From the NCBI GenBank assembly GCA_000727475.1, contig KL647293.1:3635636-3699635 (forward strand): a stretch of 64,000 bases of DNA. Direction: 5' to 3'. Position 1 is the first letter of the stretch; each line of letters opens with the position of its first letter. The notes under the pieces were generated by a model. The model was given only the letters and a program-made list of their open reading frames with translations. It searched no databases and was not told the origin of the DNA. Positions 26,867-38,629 of this stretch are shown here, piece after piece. This stretch comes from Sarcocystis neurona (lineage: Eukaryota; Apicomplexa; Conoidasida; Eucoccidiorida; Sarcocystidae). Made by a program: the position numbers and the translations under genes.

Positions 26867-27687
26867 TTATTGTTTGAGCCATAGAACCACGTCTAGTGAT
26901 TAATGTTCTTATGCTGTTTATATACTTGAAACCGTAGAAGAAGCGTCAGTTGCGTAGTCTCCGTGTGGGTTTCTCCAGCTATTCGTATACGTACAGGCAG
27001 ACGGATGGTACATACCACTCCAGGTCTGTAGCACGAGCCCATGTGTAGGAAAAAGGTATCGTTAAACGAGTGACGCTGCACGTTCCCCGGCGTCCATCTT
27101 GCAGTGTAGAGTAGTCCGTACGACGTGTATATACCCCCAGAAGGAATAACGTGGAGAAAGCCATACTACGTTAATAGACACACAGGAAAGAAAGCGGACC
27201 GGTAACGTAAGAGTGAGCGAGCTGCAGAAAGTCGTTTTGCGTGTGTCTCTGTCTTTGCGACTCCCACGTCTCGACGTGCGCGAGAACACTTCGGGAAAGC
27301 AACTGGTGTCGTCTTCGTGCACCTTATTCAAGTAAGTATATAAATACACACGCGCCGACGTGAGGAGGGACGTGTGCAGCGGGGAAAAACGTGATCCCTG
27401 TACGACCTTGCCCATGTATATCACACGCATGTCTCGTTTTCTGAATACACCTGTGTACGATACACCTGTGTACGTCTACATATCTGTATCTATACCCGTC
27501 ATCTTTCCGTCTATCTACACGTACGTACTCACAAAAATTTGTACTCATACGACTGTGCACCTATGCCATCGTACCCATATATATATATATATATATACAG
27601 GGGGCTCAGGAGATGTAAGTTTGTCCCACTCTGTCGATACGTACAGAAATCATTTTGTTGTGACGTATCTCCACATATATATATATG

Positions 27688-27723
<36 letters not shown>

Positions 27724-28207
27724 TGTACGTAGATATGTGTTGACACCCAAGCCGCATTTTCCATATATCGAATATACGCATGTAAAAATACATTCGTATA
27801 TATGCGTATATGTGTGTATAGATAGCAAGAAAGAGAAACTGACAGGCGGACACAGACACCCACCTATGCAGGCTCCCAACCGCATTCACACGTAGTTGAG
27901 GTAGATAAGAAGCACGGGCTTCTACGCGAGCAGCACTTTGTACAGAATTTATTCTGCGACAGCTGCCGCAGCTGCTGATTCCGTATCTCCCTTGAAATAG
28001 AAGTAACTTCAGCAGAGGCTGTTTCTTTCAGAGGCAGCAGCAGCTGCACACACCTGCGTATGGGTATAGCTAGATTTATACATGTGGGGCAGCGGCAGCA
28101 GCCGCCAACACGCCGCATAGAAGGAGGAGATCAGGAGAAGCGCGAAAAAATCAGAAGAAGCGGCGGCAGGAGCAGTGGTAGCAGCGAGGCGTCTCTGGGA
28201 AAAGCCT

Positions 28208-31200
28208 ATGCGAGCAGCAGTATCCACCAACAGCGAAGCCCGAGCAGGCCTAGCAGTAGCTGGAGCAGCAGCAGAGTGGCGCATCGGTGAAGAGGATCGC
28301 CAGAGACAGCATTCGACTCTGAGCAGAAGCAGGACGATGGGCAGGAGCCGCCGCAGCAGCAGCTGCAGCAACGGAATCCTCGACATGGCGTCGCCCGCTA
28401 GCAGCCAAGGAGACGCTCCTGCTGCGACTGAAGGAGGACAAGAAGCAGAGGTACAGCAGCAGGAGTTACCGAGGAAACTGTACAGCCCAGAAAAGCAGCA
28501 GCAACAGAAGCAGCAGCCGCAGCAGTTGGACACAGAGCTTCCGGAGGCGCAACAGCAAGAGCAGAAGAAGCAGCAGGAAGTGCTGGATAAGCAGGAAGAG
28601 CTGAAGCGGCAGAGGCTACTGCAGGACGCTGAACAATACGATACGCAGCATCAACAGCGGAAAGAAGAAGGCGCCTCCTTAACCGCTGCGGAGCATTCGG
28701 AGTTGCAGCAACATCATCGGGAAACGCAGATGAACAGCAGGCAGCATGCGCTGCAGCAGCAGCAGGATAATGTGGCACAAATGTTGCAGCATCAGCAGGA
28801 GGCAGAAGTAGTAAGCTGGCTGGCGCCTCTGCCACGGCACTGCTTATGTCCCGTATCTGAAGCTGAAAAGGAGGTAGCTGCTGTTATGAAACCAGCTCGT
28901 GAGGCTACGGCAGCAGACGCTGCTATCCCTTCGACTTCGGTGGCTGGTGCCGCAGGAGACGCAGGTGCCGTCTTCTTCGAAGACGAGACATGGCCGCGCA
29001 GGTTTGCAGAAGACTACCTTCCACTGCACGAAACACACCGAGAAAGCGCAGGAGCAGATGCAGCAGCAAAAGCAGAAGGGATCGCAGCAGCAAACCTGGG
29101 GAGCACCGCAGCAGATACTGAGGAAGCGGACGCGGAGCAAAGTAGCTGCTGCCCGGTGCGGGGGTCGGCGTGTTTACAAATCCAGAAGGAAGGGCGGCAG
29201 ACAGGGGAGACGAGGCAGCGGCAACAGCGGGAGGACTTCCAGCGTCAGCAGCTAGAGCGGCAGCAAGAAGAGGCGCAACACAAAGGTGACGGGGAGGACC
29301 AGCAGCAGCAGCAGGAGAAGGATCACAAGCAGGAGGAGGAGAAGCATCAGGTGAAGAAGGGCGCAGGGAAGGAGCAACAAAAGGAGTCGCACCGACCGAA
29401 GCGATCGCGCAAAGCTTCCCAGCAACAGCAGAACAGGCAACAATATCGCAGGCAGCAGCAGTGCAAGCAGCAGCAGCAACAGCAGGAGGAAGAGGAGAAG
29501 GTGCAGTCGCGGGGGAGAGAGATGTTGCAGCAAGCGCACGAAGACGGGATAGAGGAGAAGATGCAGCAGAGGAGTCCGCAGCAGCAGGTGCGGTGTCAGC
29601 GACAGCCGCATCAGGAGTCGCAACATCCGCAGACGCAGCAGCAAAGGTATGCGGCGAAGGACGAGACCAAGGAGCAGCAGCACCACTGCGGGGTAAGGAG
29701 GCAGCAGCAGCAGCGTCACGCAGGCGCTGCTCAAGGAGTGCTGCAGCAACGGAAGCAGCAGCGGCACGGACGAGAGCAACTGGAGGAGGGGACGGAGGAG
29801 AAGGTCGTGCAGGAAGAGCAGCCGGGGCAGCAGCAGAAGCAGCAGCAGGAGAAGGTGAGGACAAAGAAGGAGCGGCAGCAAAGAAGTTGCAGTATGGAGA
29901 CAGACCAACACGAGGGCACGCTACTGGAGCTCGACGCAACAACGCAGGAACGATTGCTGCAGGAAGGAGGAAAGCTGCAGAGATATCTGAGTGAAAGCAT
30001 GGATGAGACGCAGCAGCATCCGCAGCCGGTATTTATCAGACATCAAGGACAGCAGCAAGAACCAACGAGAGCAGCTGCAGCAGAAACGAACCAAGAAGGA
30101 ACGGGAAAAGAGGATCTAGAAGACGCTGCCGAAGACCGGTGGGCTTCACGCGCGGCAGCTACTCCTCCTCCGTTTGGCCCGCAACCGATTTCCTCGGAAT
30201 ACGAAGTAGCAGCTGCAGCAGCAGCAAAACTCGGAGAAGCAGCAGACGGAAGAGCAACAGCAAGAGCGTCACCGCCCCCAGAGGAGGAAGAAGTGTACCT
30301 TACATCATCATCATCCTCCTCATCATCTTGTTCTGCCGTCTGCTCGTTTTTGAAGCGTATGAGCAGTGGTAGTAGTGACACACCGCAGCAGCGCGGGCAC
30401 GCGGCAACAGAATCAGCGGCAGAAGTAGGAAGAGCAGTCCAGGCAGAAGAAGCCGGGACAGCGGCAGCGTTAGTCGAAGAAGGTAGCCGCGAGGGTGGCG
30501 ACCGGGGAGGGGCAGGTGCCCACCACGAGGAGGTGGCAGGAGGAGCAGCAGCGGCGTGGGGGAGGACTGCAACATTCAGGCGGGAGGATGAAGCTGCTTC
30601 GGCAGCAGCTGCGCGCAGTGGCAGCGGCAGGACGAGCCGGTGGCTTTCTTTTGGTAGAAGTGGGGGAGAAGGAGAGAGAGGAGAGACGGGGAAAGAGGGA
30701 AGAGAAGCATCAATGGATGCAGAGAGAGAGTTGCTGCTGCAGCTACAGCAGCACCTCCGCATGTACCAGCAGGAGCTGCCGCAAGAGCTGCGCAGGCGGT
30801 GGCAGCAGGTCGTCGACGAGCAGCGTCAAGATAGATGGGCGCGCCAGCAGCAGCAGCTGCAACGGCAGCAGCGAGAGCAAAAGCAGCAGCTTCTAGAGCA
30901 AGAGGAGTTTCTGGACTTGCCCTCAGAGGAAATGGAGCTGCAGCAGCTGCGGTGGCTTGAGCAGCTGGGCAGACCCTACATGCAGAAGCAGCAGCAGCAG
31001 GGAGCGGAGCAGGAGAGAGACAGACGCGGGCAGAAGGAGCAATACGAGAGGCAGAAGGACCGGAAGCAGGGAGAGGAACATGTGGGGAAGTCTACTGGTT
31101 TGCCGGCTGAGCAGTCCGAATCGCAGCACCCCAGTAGAGAGGTGCACTTGCTGCAGGAGCTGCTGCGCCAACAGATAGCGTACCCAGCTTCTGCAGCATT

Positions 31201-34200
31201 GCTATCAGAATTTTTAGGCGTGTCTCAAAAGAAGCAGCAGCCGCACGATATCAAACAGCAACAGCAACACGTGCAGCAGCAATTTTCCCGGGAGCAGCAG
31301 CAGCAATACATGCAACAACTCGTGTTCCCTGGGCAGCGGCAGCAGCAGACAGGGGAGGAGCGCGGTTCTACCGGTGAGCTGCAGCAACAGCAGAGGGACA
31401 GCGTACTGCAGCAGCCGGGTGAGGAACTGCTAGAAGACGAGGATGGCAGGCTGCTATTTGGAAGAACGAAACAGCAGTCATACATGCGGTGGCTGCTGCA
31501 GCAACCTCTACCTCAACAGCAGCAGCACCAGCGTGGCAGCAAGGAGCAGCATGTCGGCGGCCGCTTCAGGTGTGTAGAGCAGCAAGGAGAGCTGCTAGCG
31601 GGACCGCCGCAGCAGCAGCAAGAGAAAGAGCTGCGTGAGGAGCAGGGGACGCAGGAGGGGGAGGAGGAAGAGAAGACGAACGGGAGTCAGGGCCATCCGA
31701 TAAGTCGGTGCGGGGGGCATGCAGTGGGAAAACGCAGCAGCGACTCTGCAACGGCACACGACAATTTCGCTGAGATTTGTACCTCGTGTATGTGTGCCAC
31801 ATCAAGAGGTGCAGCATTAACAGAGAGATACGCGAACGACCCAAGCGCAGCAGGTGCTGCCGAAGATATTGCTGCTGGTGATCGAGTGGGTGCTGCTTCT
31901 GCTAAAGAAGGTCCTGCTGCACCTACGGATTCTGCCGCTGCTGCTCGCGCTGCTGCTGTTGCTGGACTGGGACGGCGGCTGACAGCTTCAACAAAGATCG
32001 CTGCAGTTCCACGCGATGCGTCCGAGGCTACAGAGGACGAACGGGCTACGGAAGCTGTTGCACCACCATCACAGGATGCTTGTGCTGCTGAGTTCCGTCC
32101 CCCCACTGCTGCTGCTGGTCTTTTTCCTGCTGACAGTGCAGGAGCCCTAGCGTGTTTGGCTCGAAAACACGCACCAGAGGGCGCAGCGCGAGATGAAGGA
32201 GGAGAAATGGACCTCGAGAATGGCAGCAGCAGCAGCAGCCGAAGACAGTGGACAAGCATGCGGCAGCCGCTGTCAAGTGAAGAGCTGCTGCAGTGGCACA
32301 GCAGAAGCTACACAAGCGAAAGCGGGAGCGACACGTGTGCACGCAGGAATAGCAGCCTGCAGTCCTGCCCGGAGCCTTCGAGGAACAGCAGCGGCAGCAT
32401 CAGCGGGAGCTCCCCTGTGAAAACCATTACCAGCAGCGACAGCGGTTTTCCGTGTGAGCCAGACGTTTGCAGCAGCAGCAGCAGTAACCTGGCGGGTGGT
32501 GTAGGGGACAGCAGCAACGCCTTCACGAAGAACTACAACAGCACGAGCACCGAAGACAGCCAGAGCAGGGATGGCTGTAGCGACGACCGCTTGCAGTATA
32601 CGGAGGAATCTAGCAGCAGCAGCATCAGGAGGGGCGTCTGCAGTAGTAGCAGAGATAGCAGCAGCAGCAGCAAGGTGGTGGAAGCCAGCAGTAGCTACAG
32701 CGATATTTGTCTTGGCACCAGGAGCAGCAGCTCTCTGCATGGCAGCAGCAGAAGTCGCCAGAACAGCGTCGACGGGAGTCTCGAGGAAAAAACGTGGGGC
32801 TCCCCTGTCAGGAAAACGACATCGCTGCAGCATCAGGGAGAAGGGGAGGCTGAGGGGGAATGCAGCAGCAGTGGCAGCAGCCACGAAGTGGGGAGCAGCA
32901 CCTACTGTAGACGAAGAAGCACCAGCAGCGGTCAGCACACCTGCAGGAGCAGTGGCAGCAGCGGCAGGGTTCCCCTGCTGCTAGGCGTGAGCGGCAGCAG
33001 TGGCAGCGCCTACGCGAGCCCCGCCGGCTCCAACACCACCTGTGGCGTTCCACGTAGCAGCGGCAGTGGCGAAAGCGACTGGGAGAGCAGCAGCGGAACT
33101 AAGGAAAGCGAGGAAAAGGAGGTGTGCATGTACCGGAGCAGCAGCGCGGTCCAGAAGGGGTTGCTGCAACATGGCGAGAGCTTCGACGGCAGCACTAGTG
33201 CTGAGTCCTCCGGCCCCCGCTACTGGTCTTCCTTGTCGTGCGACGAGAATAGCAGCACCAGCGCCTTCGCCGGGAGCCGTAGCTTGGGGGCGCTGCTGTT
33301 CGAGAGCAACAACAGCAGTAGCAGCAGCACGAGCGGGGACGTACTTCGACGGAGCCTGAGCATCAGCGGCGGCAGCTTTGTGCGAGATTACCTCAAGGAG
33401 CTGCACAACCGCGTTGCCTGCGTAGCGTCGGCCTCCCCTGCAGAACGCAGCCTGGCAGTAGCAGGGGTGGCATCAGCAGCAGAAGCAGCAGCCGAAGCAG
33501 GCGCGAGAGCCGGCGCTGTAGTAACGGCCCCAGCAGCAGCAGCGGCAGAAGCCGAAGCAGTGGCAGAAGCCGAAGCAGTGGCAGCAGCGGCCGAAAAAGC
33601 AGCAGCAGGGGCGGCAGCAGACTCGGGATCAAGAGCAGAAAGAAATACAGGACGTCCTTCGCCTCCGCGACCACATCACAGCCGCAGGGACAACAGCGGC
33701 AGCATGCGGGCAGCAGCAGGAACAGCAGCGGACTACGAAAAGCAGCAGCACGAGTATGCAGCCAGACATAAGGCTCTCCCAAAAGTAACAGGCGTCCGGT
33801 ATCAAGCACAGAGATCGCGGTTTGTAGCCGAGTGGTATGAACAAGGACGAACACGCATGGCCTACTTCCCGGTTAAAGTGTATGGCTTCGACCGAGCGAG
33901 AGCTCTGGCGATCAAGCGGAGAAAAGTAAGGAACTGACGAATTCCTCTTTCCATTCAGGTGTGTACGAGTGTTTTGTTCAGGAGCAGAGAAAGGCACACG
34001 TACAAATGTATGTATGTATATATAGTGAGAGACGGACACGTATGCTCTACTTCTACGCAACGACTTGTGCACACCGCTTCGCTGAAAGCGTAGCTTTTTA
34101 GAGTGCGAAGAAGAGACAGTGAGTGTGTATATACATATAAATTTATATGTATGAATACATATTACAGCTTTGTACGTGTACGCACATATGTACATATATA

Positions 34201-37085
34201 TATTCATACGTAGAGTGGAAGAAAGTAAGTATAGAACGGATTATATATTCATATGTTTGCCTCTGCCTCTCTCTCTCGCTCTCTCTCTCTTTATATATAT
34301 ATATATATATAAAGAGAGAGAGAGAGCGAGAAAGGCCTCCTAGATGTCTTCGCCTATGTTTTTGAGCGAAGAAATGGCCCGCCTATGTTCTTTTCCAGGT
34401 AGTTGAAGGCTTGCTTGGCAACTATTCGAGATGTGTGAGATGCAGCAGGGCTGGTTAATAACACATGTGTGTGATTATATTTGTAGAGAGAAACACAGAG
34501 AGGGAGGCCAATGGACAACCACCATGAAAAAACGAGAAAAGACAATCAGCTATATGCAAAGCAAATACATGTACTCACATACATCTGTACACCTATATTT
34601 AGATATACATATGTATATATATATGTATATCTCTCTCTCTAAACAAATGTATATATATATATACGTATGTATGTATGTATATGCTTGTGTATCTTTCTGT
34701 CTCGCTTGTGTCCGTTTCTGCGCTTGCCGGAACTGCTCGCAGGAGGTGCTGCTGTGGAAGAACGCACAGCTAGGTTTGTTGTCGTCGTCGAACGGCAGCA
34801 CAAAAGCAGCAGGGAACCCAAACAGCAGCAGCAAAAACCGTGGAGCTGGTGGAGGGGGGGCAGGTGGAGGTCGCGGCAGCAGCGGTAGCAGCGTCTTCAA
34901 CAGGAGAAAAGGTGGCAGCAGTAGTGGCCAACTCAGCAGCAGCGGCAGCAACACGTACGATGCGTCGGCAGCAGCTGCTCTGGCAGCCAAGTACAAAGCA
35001 GCCTTCGAAAGCAGCTGTCTCGCTCTCCTCTCAGGCGTCAAAGAACAAGTAGACGGGGGGATAGGGCTAGGGCTGCCTCCTGCCCTCTCCTCTTCTCTCC
35101 AGGACGCATGTGTCTCATACGAGAATGGTGCAGCAGCAGCAGCAGCATGCAGCAAGGCGAGACAGGCAGGAGTCGACTTTGCTGCACCAGCAGCAGAGCA
35201 GAAGAGAAGGGGGGAAGAGACAGACGCAGATGCAGCAGCAGCATGGCAACCGTTAAACAAGCAAGCACGCATAGATGCTGCTCGTGGATGCAGTTCACAG
35301 GAGGGGCCAACCAGGTTGCCCTTCAATCAGAGCTGTGCTGCTCTTCCTGCAGTAGCACGTGCAACAGCAGCAGCTTGCGCCGAACGTGGAGGAGGAGCAG
35401 CTGCGGCGGCAGCCAAACGCAGGCGAGGCTGCAGCGAGCCACGCAGCAGCAGCCAAGGACGCGGCAGCCTCACGAAGAAGACTCGAATCTGTTCAAAGTC
35501 GCGACTCCAACAAGCAGCAGCAGAAGCCGCAGCGGCCGACGCGGCAGCAGCAGAAGTAGAAGTACAGGAGGGAACAGCAAAAGGAGGAGCTGAAGAAGAA
35601 GCAGGAGGAGGAGACGAAAACCTTGTGCGAAGAAGAAGAGCAGACGCATCATATGTGGACACTCTGAAGTGGCTGCAGTCGAGCCAGCAGCTGCTGCACA
35701 AGAGGGCCGGAGGCAGCTACGACGGCGGCTTGGCTTCTCGTCCCCATGTTTGTTCTGTGTCACCTGGTGCTGCCACCGCAGGGACAGCAGCAGCAGCAGC
35801 TGTGCGTCTTGCGATGACGCCTGACACAGTAGCACCACGAGAAGAGCTGCCGCTGCCCTATGCAGCTGCTGCTGTTCCTCCTCCTCCTCCTCCGCCTGCT
35901 GCTGCTTCTGAAGTTGCGTCGGCTATACCGGCTGGTGTCACCGCGGCAAGCGCTTCTCGTGCTGCAGCTGCTGCTTCTCGTTTGCCCGCCGCAGGCCTCA
36001 TATCTTCTTCTGCTTTGCTTGGTCTCCCTGCGGCTGCTGCTCTGCCAGGTTCCCACCCGCTCTTCTCTCCAACGCGTTCTGCTGTGCCGCTGCCTTCCCC
36101 CCCGTCTTGTCCAGCAGCATCACGGGCAGCAGCCAACGAAAAGACGAGAACTGTCACTGCGCGCGCGCTAGTGGATATGCTAGAGCAGCACTTGCGAGCA
36201 GCAGCGGCGGCAAAGCGAGACGTAGTAGGCAGTTCTCCGTTTATTGGCCTGCTTCGGAAAACAGAGGTGCTGCTGCGAAGCCACATGCTGCAGCTGCAGA
36301 GACAGCTGCTGCAGCAGCAGCACTCCCAGCAGCAGCAGCAATGCCAGCAGCAGCAGTCCCAGCAACAGCAATCCCAGCAACAGCATTCCCAGCAACAGCG
36401 TACCCGGCAGCAGCAACCCCAGCAGCAACAATCCCAGCAACAACAATCTCAGCTGCAACAATCCCAGCAGCAACAATCGCAGCAGCAGCAGTCGCAGGAG
36501 CGTCGGCCTCAGCACGATGCGTTGTATCAGCATCAGCTGCTGCAGCAACAACAGCTGCAGCAACAACAGCTGCAGCAACAACTGCTGCAGCACCAGCTGC
36601 TGCAGCAGCACCCGTGCACGGAGGCGGAGCAGGCGGAGCTGCAGCAGCAGCACCGCGGGCAGAAGAAGTGGCAGCCGCGAGGCACCAACACCGCTTCGCC
36701 GGCAGTAGGGAGAGGAGAAGCAACACTTCAGCGAAGGCAAACAGATGAAGCTGTTGGCGTTGAGGTATGGAACGGGCGACACACCAAAGACGGCGTACGA
36801 TTAGGAGGACGTGCTGCTGCTGCCGGTACAGCAAGACACCTTGCCGCCGCCGAAGCTTCTGCAGCTGCTGCAGCAGAAGAGGAAGAACAGGGCGTGGCAG
36901 AAGAGGCTCTGCGGAGGGTGCATCTGCAGGATCAGCAGCAACAACGCCAACAGCAGCAGCAAGAGGCGGATGCGGTGGCCGTGATAAAAGACAGCCCGTT
37001 CTCATCGGTACGCGCGGCTTCGTGCCTCCCCCAGTGTGGCATCGGTCGTGTTCAGAAGTTTAGGTGTATCCACGTAGACGTGTAG
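28208..37085 (+). CDS. Giant ApiAP2 transcription factor, AP2 domain at end of exon 1
   Basis: Exon 1 (28208-33925) is open for 1,906 codons. It is Gln-rich to about 31.7 kb, Ala-rich at 31.8-32.2 kb and Ser-rich at 32.2-33.4 kb. It ends in an AP2 DNA-binding domain at 33785-33925: GVRYQAQRSRFVAEWY, then RMAYFPVKVYGF and RARALAIKRRK. This is the apicomplexan pattern of three strands plus a helix with the YFPVK and YGF hallmarks. The frame would stop 12 nt later, but AAA|GTAAGG is a strong donor. A pyrimidine-rich acceptor at 34742 opens exon 2 in phase 0 (EVLLWKNAQL), which stays open to 37085 and is Ala/Gln-rich. Known role: sequence-specific stage regulators in the nucleus. The start is uncertain; Mets at 28208, 28337 and 28385 are all possible. 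A donor at 37009 (TCG|GTACGC) could lead on to the 38.6-kb exon. Confidence 0.85.
34279..34324. repeat. Loop-free 46-nt palindrome (CT)n-TTT-(AT)9-AAA-(GA)n
   Basis: Perfect 23-bp arms meet at 34301/34302; the symmetry then slips by one dinucleotide at the embedded CG. It lies in the ApiAP2 intron. Confidence 0.9.
34399..34434 (+). other. Possible 36-nt cassette exon in the ApiAP2 gene
   Basis: TTCTTTTCCAG|GTAGTTGAAGG is a good acceptor, and TGT|GTGAGA a good donor 36 nt later. Both are phase 0, so including the segment adds 12 residues (VVEGLLGNYSRC) directly after the AP2 helix without changing frame. Whether it is used cannot be told from sequence. Confidence 0.3.
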
Positions 37086-38629
37086 AGAGAGATTTACATA
37101 CGTACGTAGATATATATGTGTTGCACCTCAACGCGCAGGTGCGTGTGTGTACGTAGGCAGACGTCTGTTGAGCAAAGCGTGTTCCCTGGCATGACAGTAG
37201 TACGAGGACACCGAGGGAGGATGTGGTAATCTGACTTTCAAGTTGTGTATGTTTTTAAGTACGTGTCCATATATATATATATATATATATATATGTAAAT
37301 GTGTGCCCCAGCCGTTGCACACACGTACATATATATATATATATATAAATTGGTTTGCATATATATGAGTATGTCTGTGTCTAGGTGTGTACAGAGGTGT
37401 ATATATACATAGACATATATATATATGCCGCAGGGTTGTATACACATATATGTGCATACATACACATATATGTGTATATATATATATATATGTATGTATG
37501 CAAGAGAGAGAGAGTCTGGCTTCTATGTTTAAAGATGTCTTTGTGTAGCTATGTTGTAGCGTGCCCCATGAGCAAGACGAGATGAAAGTGTTTTGGCCGC
37601 GGGCGTGGGTTGTCCTTGGAGTTGGGACACGCGTGTGTCTGAGCAAATCTCAACATGTCGGAGGGACACGCATATTGCGCAAATCGTAGGCGGGTAGCTG
37701 AAGGCACGTCTGACATTTTCTACAGCTACCTAATTTCTTTATGAAGTCATATATATATATATATATAGGTGTAGTAGTCTCTTTGTCTTCGAGTCAGTGG
37801 AGGGGCAAGACTGAGCAACAGATCGCGCCGCTACGGCGTCCTTCCGAGCCGCTCATGTACCCAAGAAGGCGAGTAGACAAATGTAGGAAATCAGTTGTAC
37901 CTGCAGAGATTTTTCTGTGGAAGGAGAGAGAAGAAGCGAATGAGGCCGACTAACGCGTACGAGCTCACCGGGAAATCTTTTTGATGGGATGTGATCACAA
38001 ACGCACGTATTCGTTTACGGTTGTTCCCATGAGTCCACACATACAAGTACAGCACCCGCAAGGTAACGAGAGTGCAAGCGTAGCGCTGTCGTTTACAGCT
38101 TAGTTAAGGATTGATGAATGTTTGTACATACAATATATCTATATATGTATCCGTTTACACACAAGCGTGCCGCGCTACCAGTTCTCCTGTACATACGTAT
38201 ATATATATACCTCTATTGACAAATGTGTACACAGACAAAACTGTTCACTTATACGTCCATAACGTAGGCACACACATACGGCATTGGGCACGGACGTACA
38301 TACATGCACAATTACGCACCGGACCATCGAGTTACATATAGATCTATACACACACACGAACGAAACTGATCATATATACATACGTAATGTAGTACACACA
38401 CACGTGTGGCATTATCCATGTATGTAGGTGTATGTATAAATATGCGTGGGACCTTGACGCATACATGTATATATATATAATATATGTATACGTCTGTGTG
38501 GGGAAGTACCGCAGCGGATATACCGGTAAAACTCGTAGCCAGAGACACACTTTTGTATGTACCTCCTCTCAGCGATGCGTGAAAAAAAGAATGCTAGTTT
38601 ACTGTTGTTGTGTGTTGGTGCGGTGTCAG
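37086..38629. other. Probable intron or intergenic spacer
   Basis: The spacer is dominated by (TA)n, ACATAC and GAGA simple sequence and contains no domain. A pyrimidine/GT-rich tract precedes the acceptor GGTGTCAG at 38629. Confidence 0.5.

Noticed and set aside
28923..30762. Long Ala/Leu/Ser-rich minus frames opposite the ApiAP2 exon
   Set aside because: Antisense shadows of a stop-free CAG array; the plus frame carries the AP2 domain and a splice donor.
34550..37005. Minus and alternative-frame ORFs of 100-258 codons under ApiAP2 exon 2
   Set aside because: Leu- or Cys-run translations of the same arrays, with no domain.
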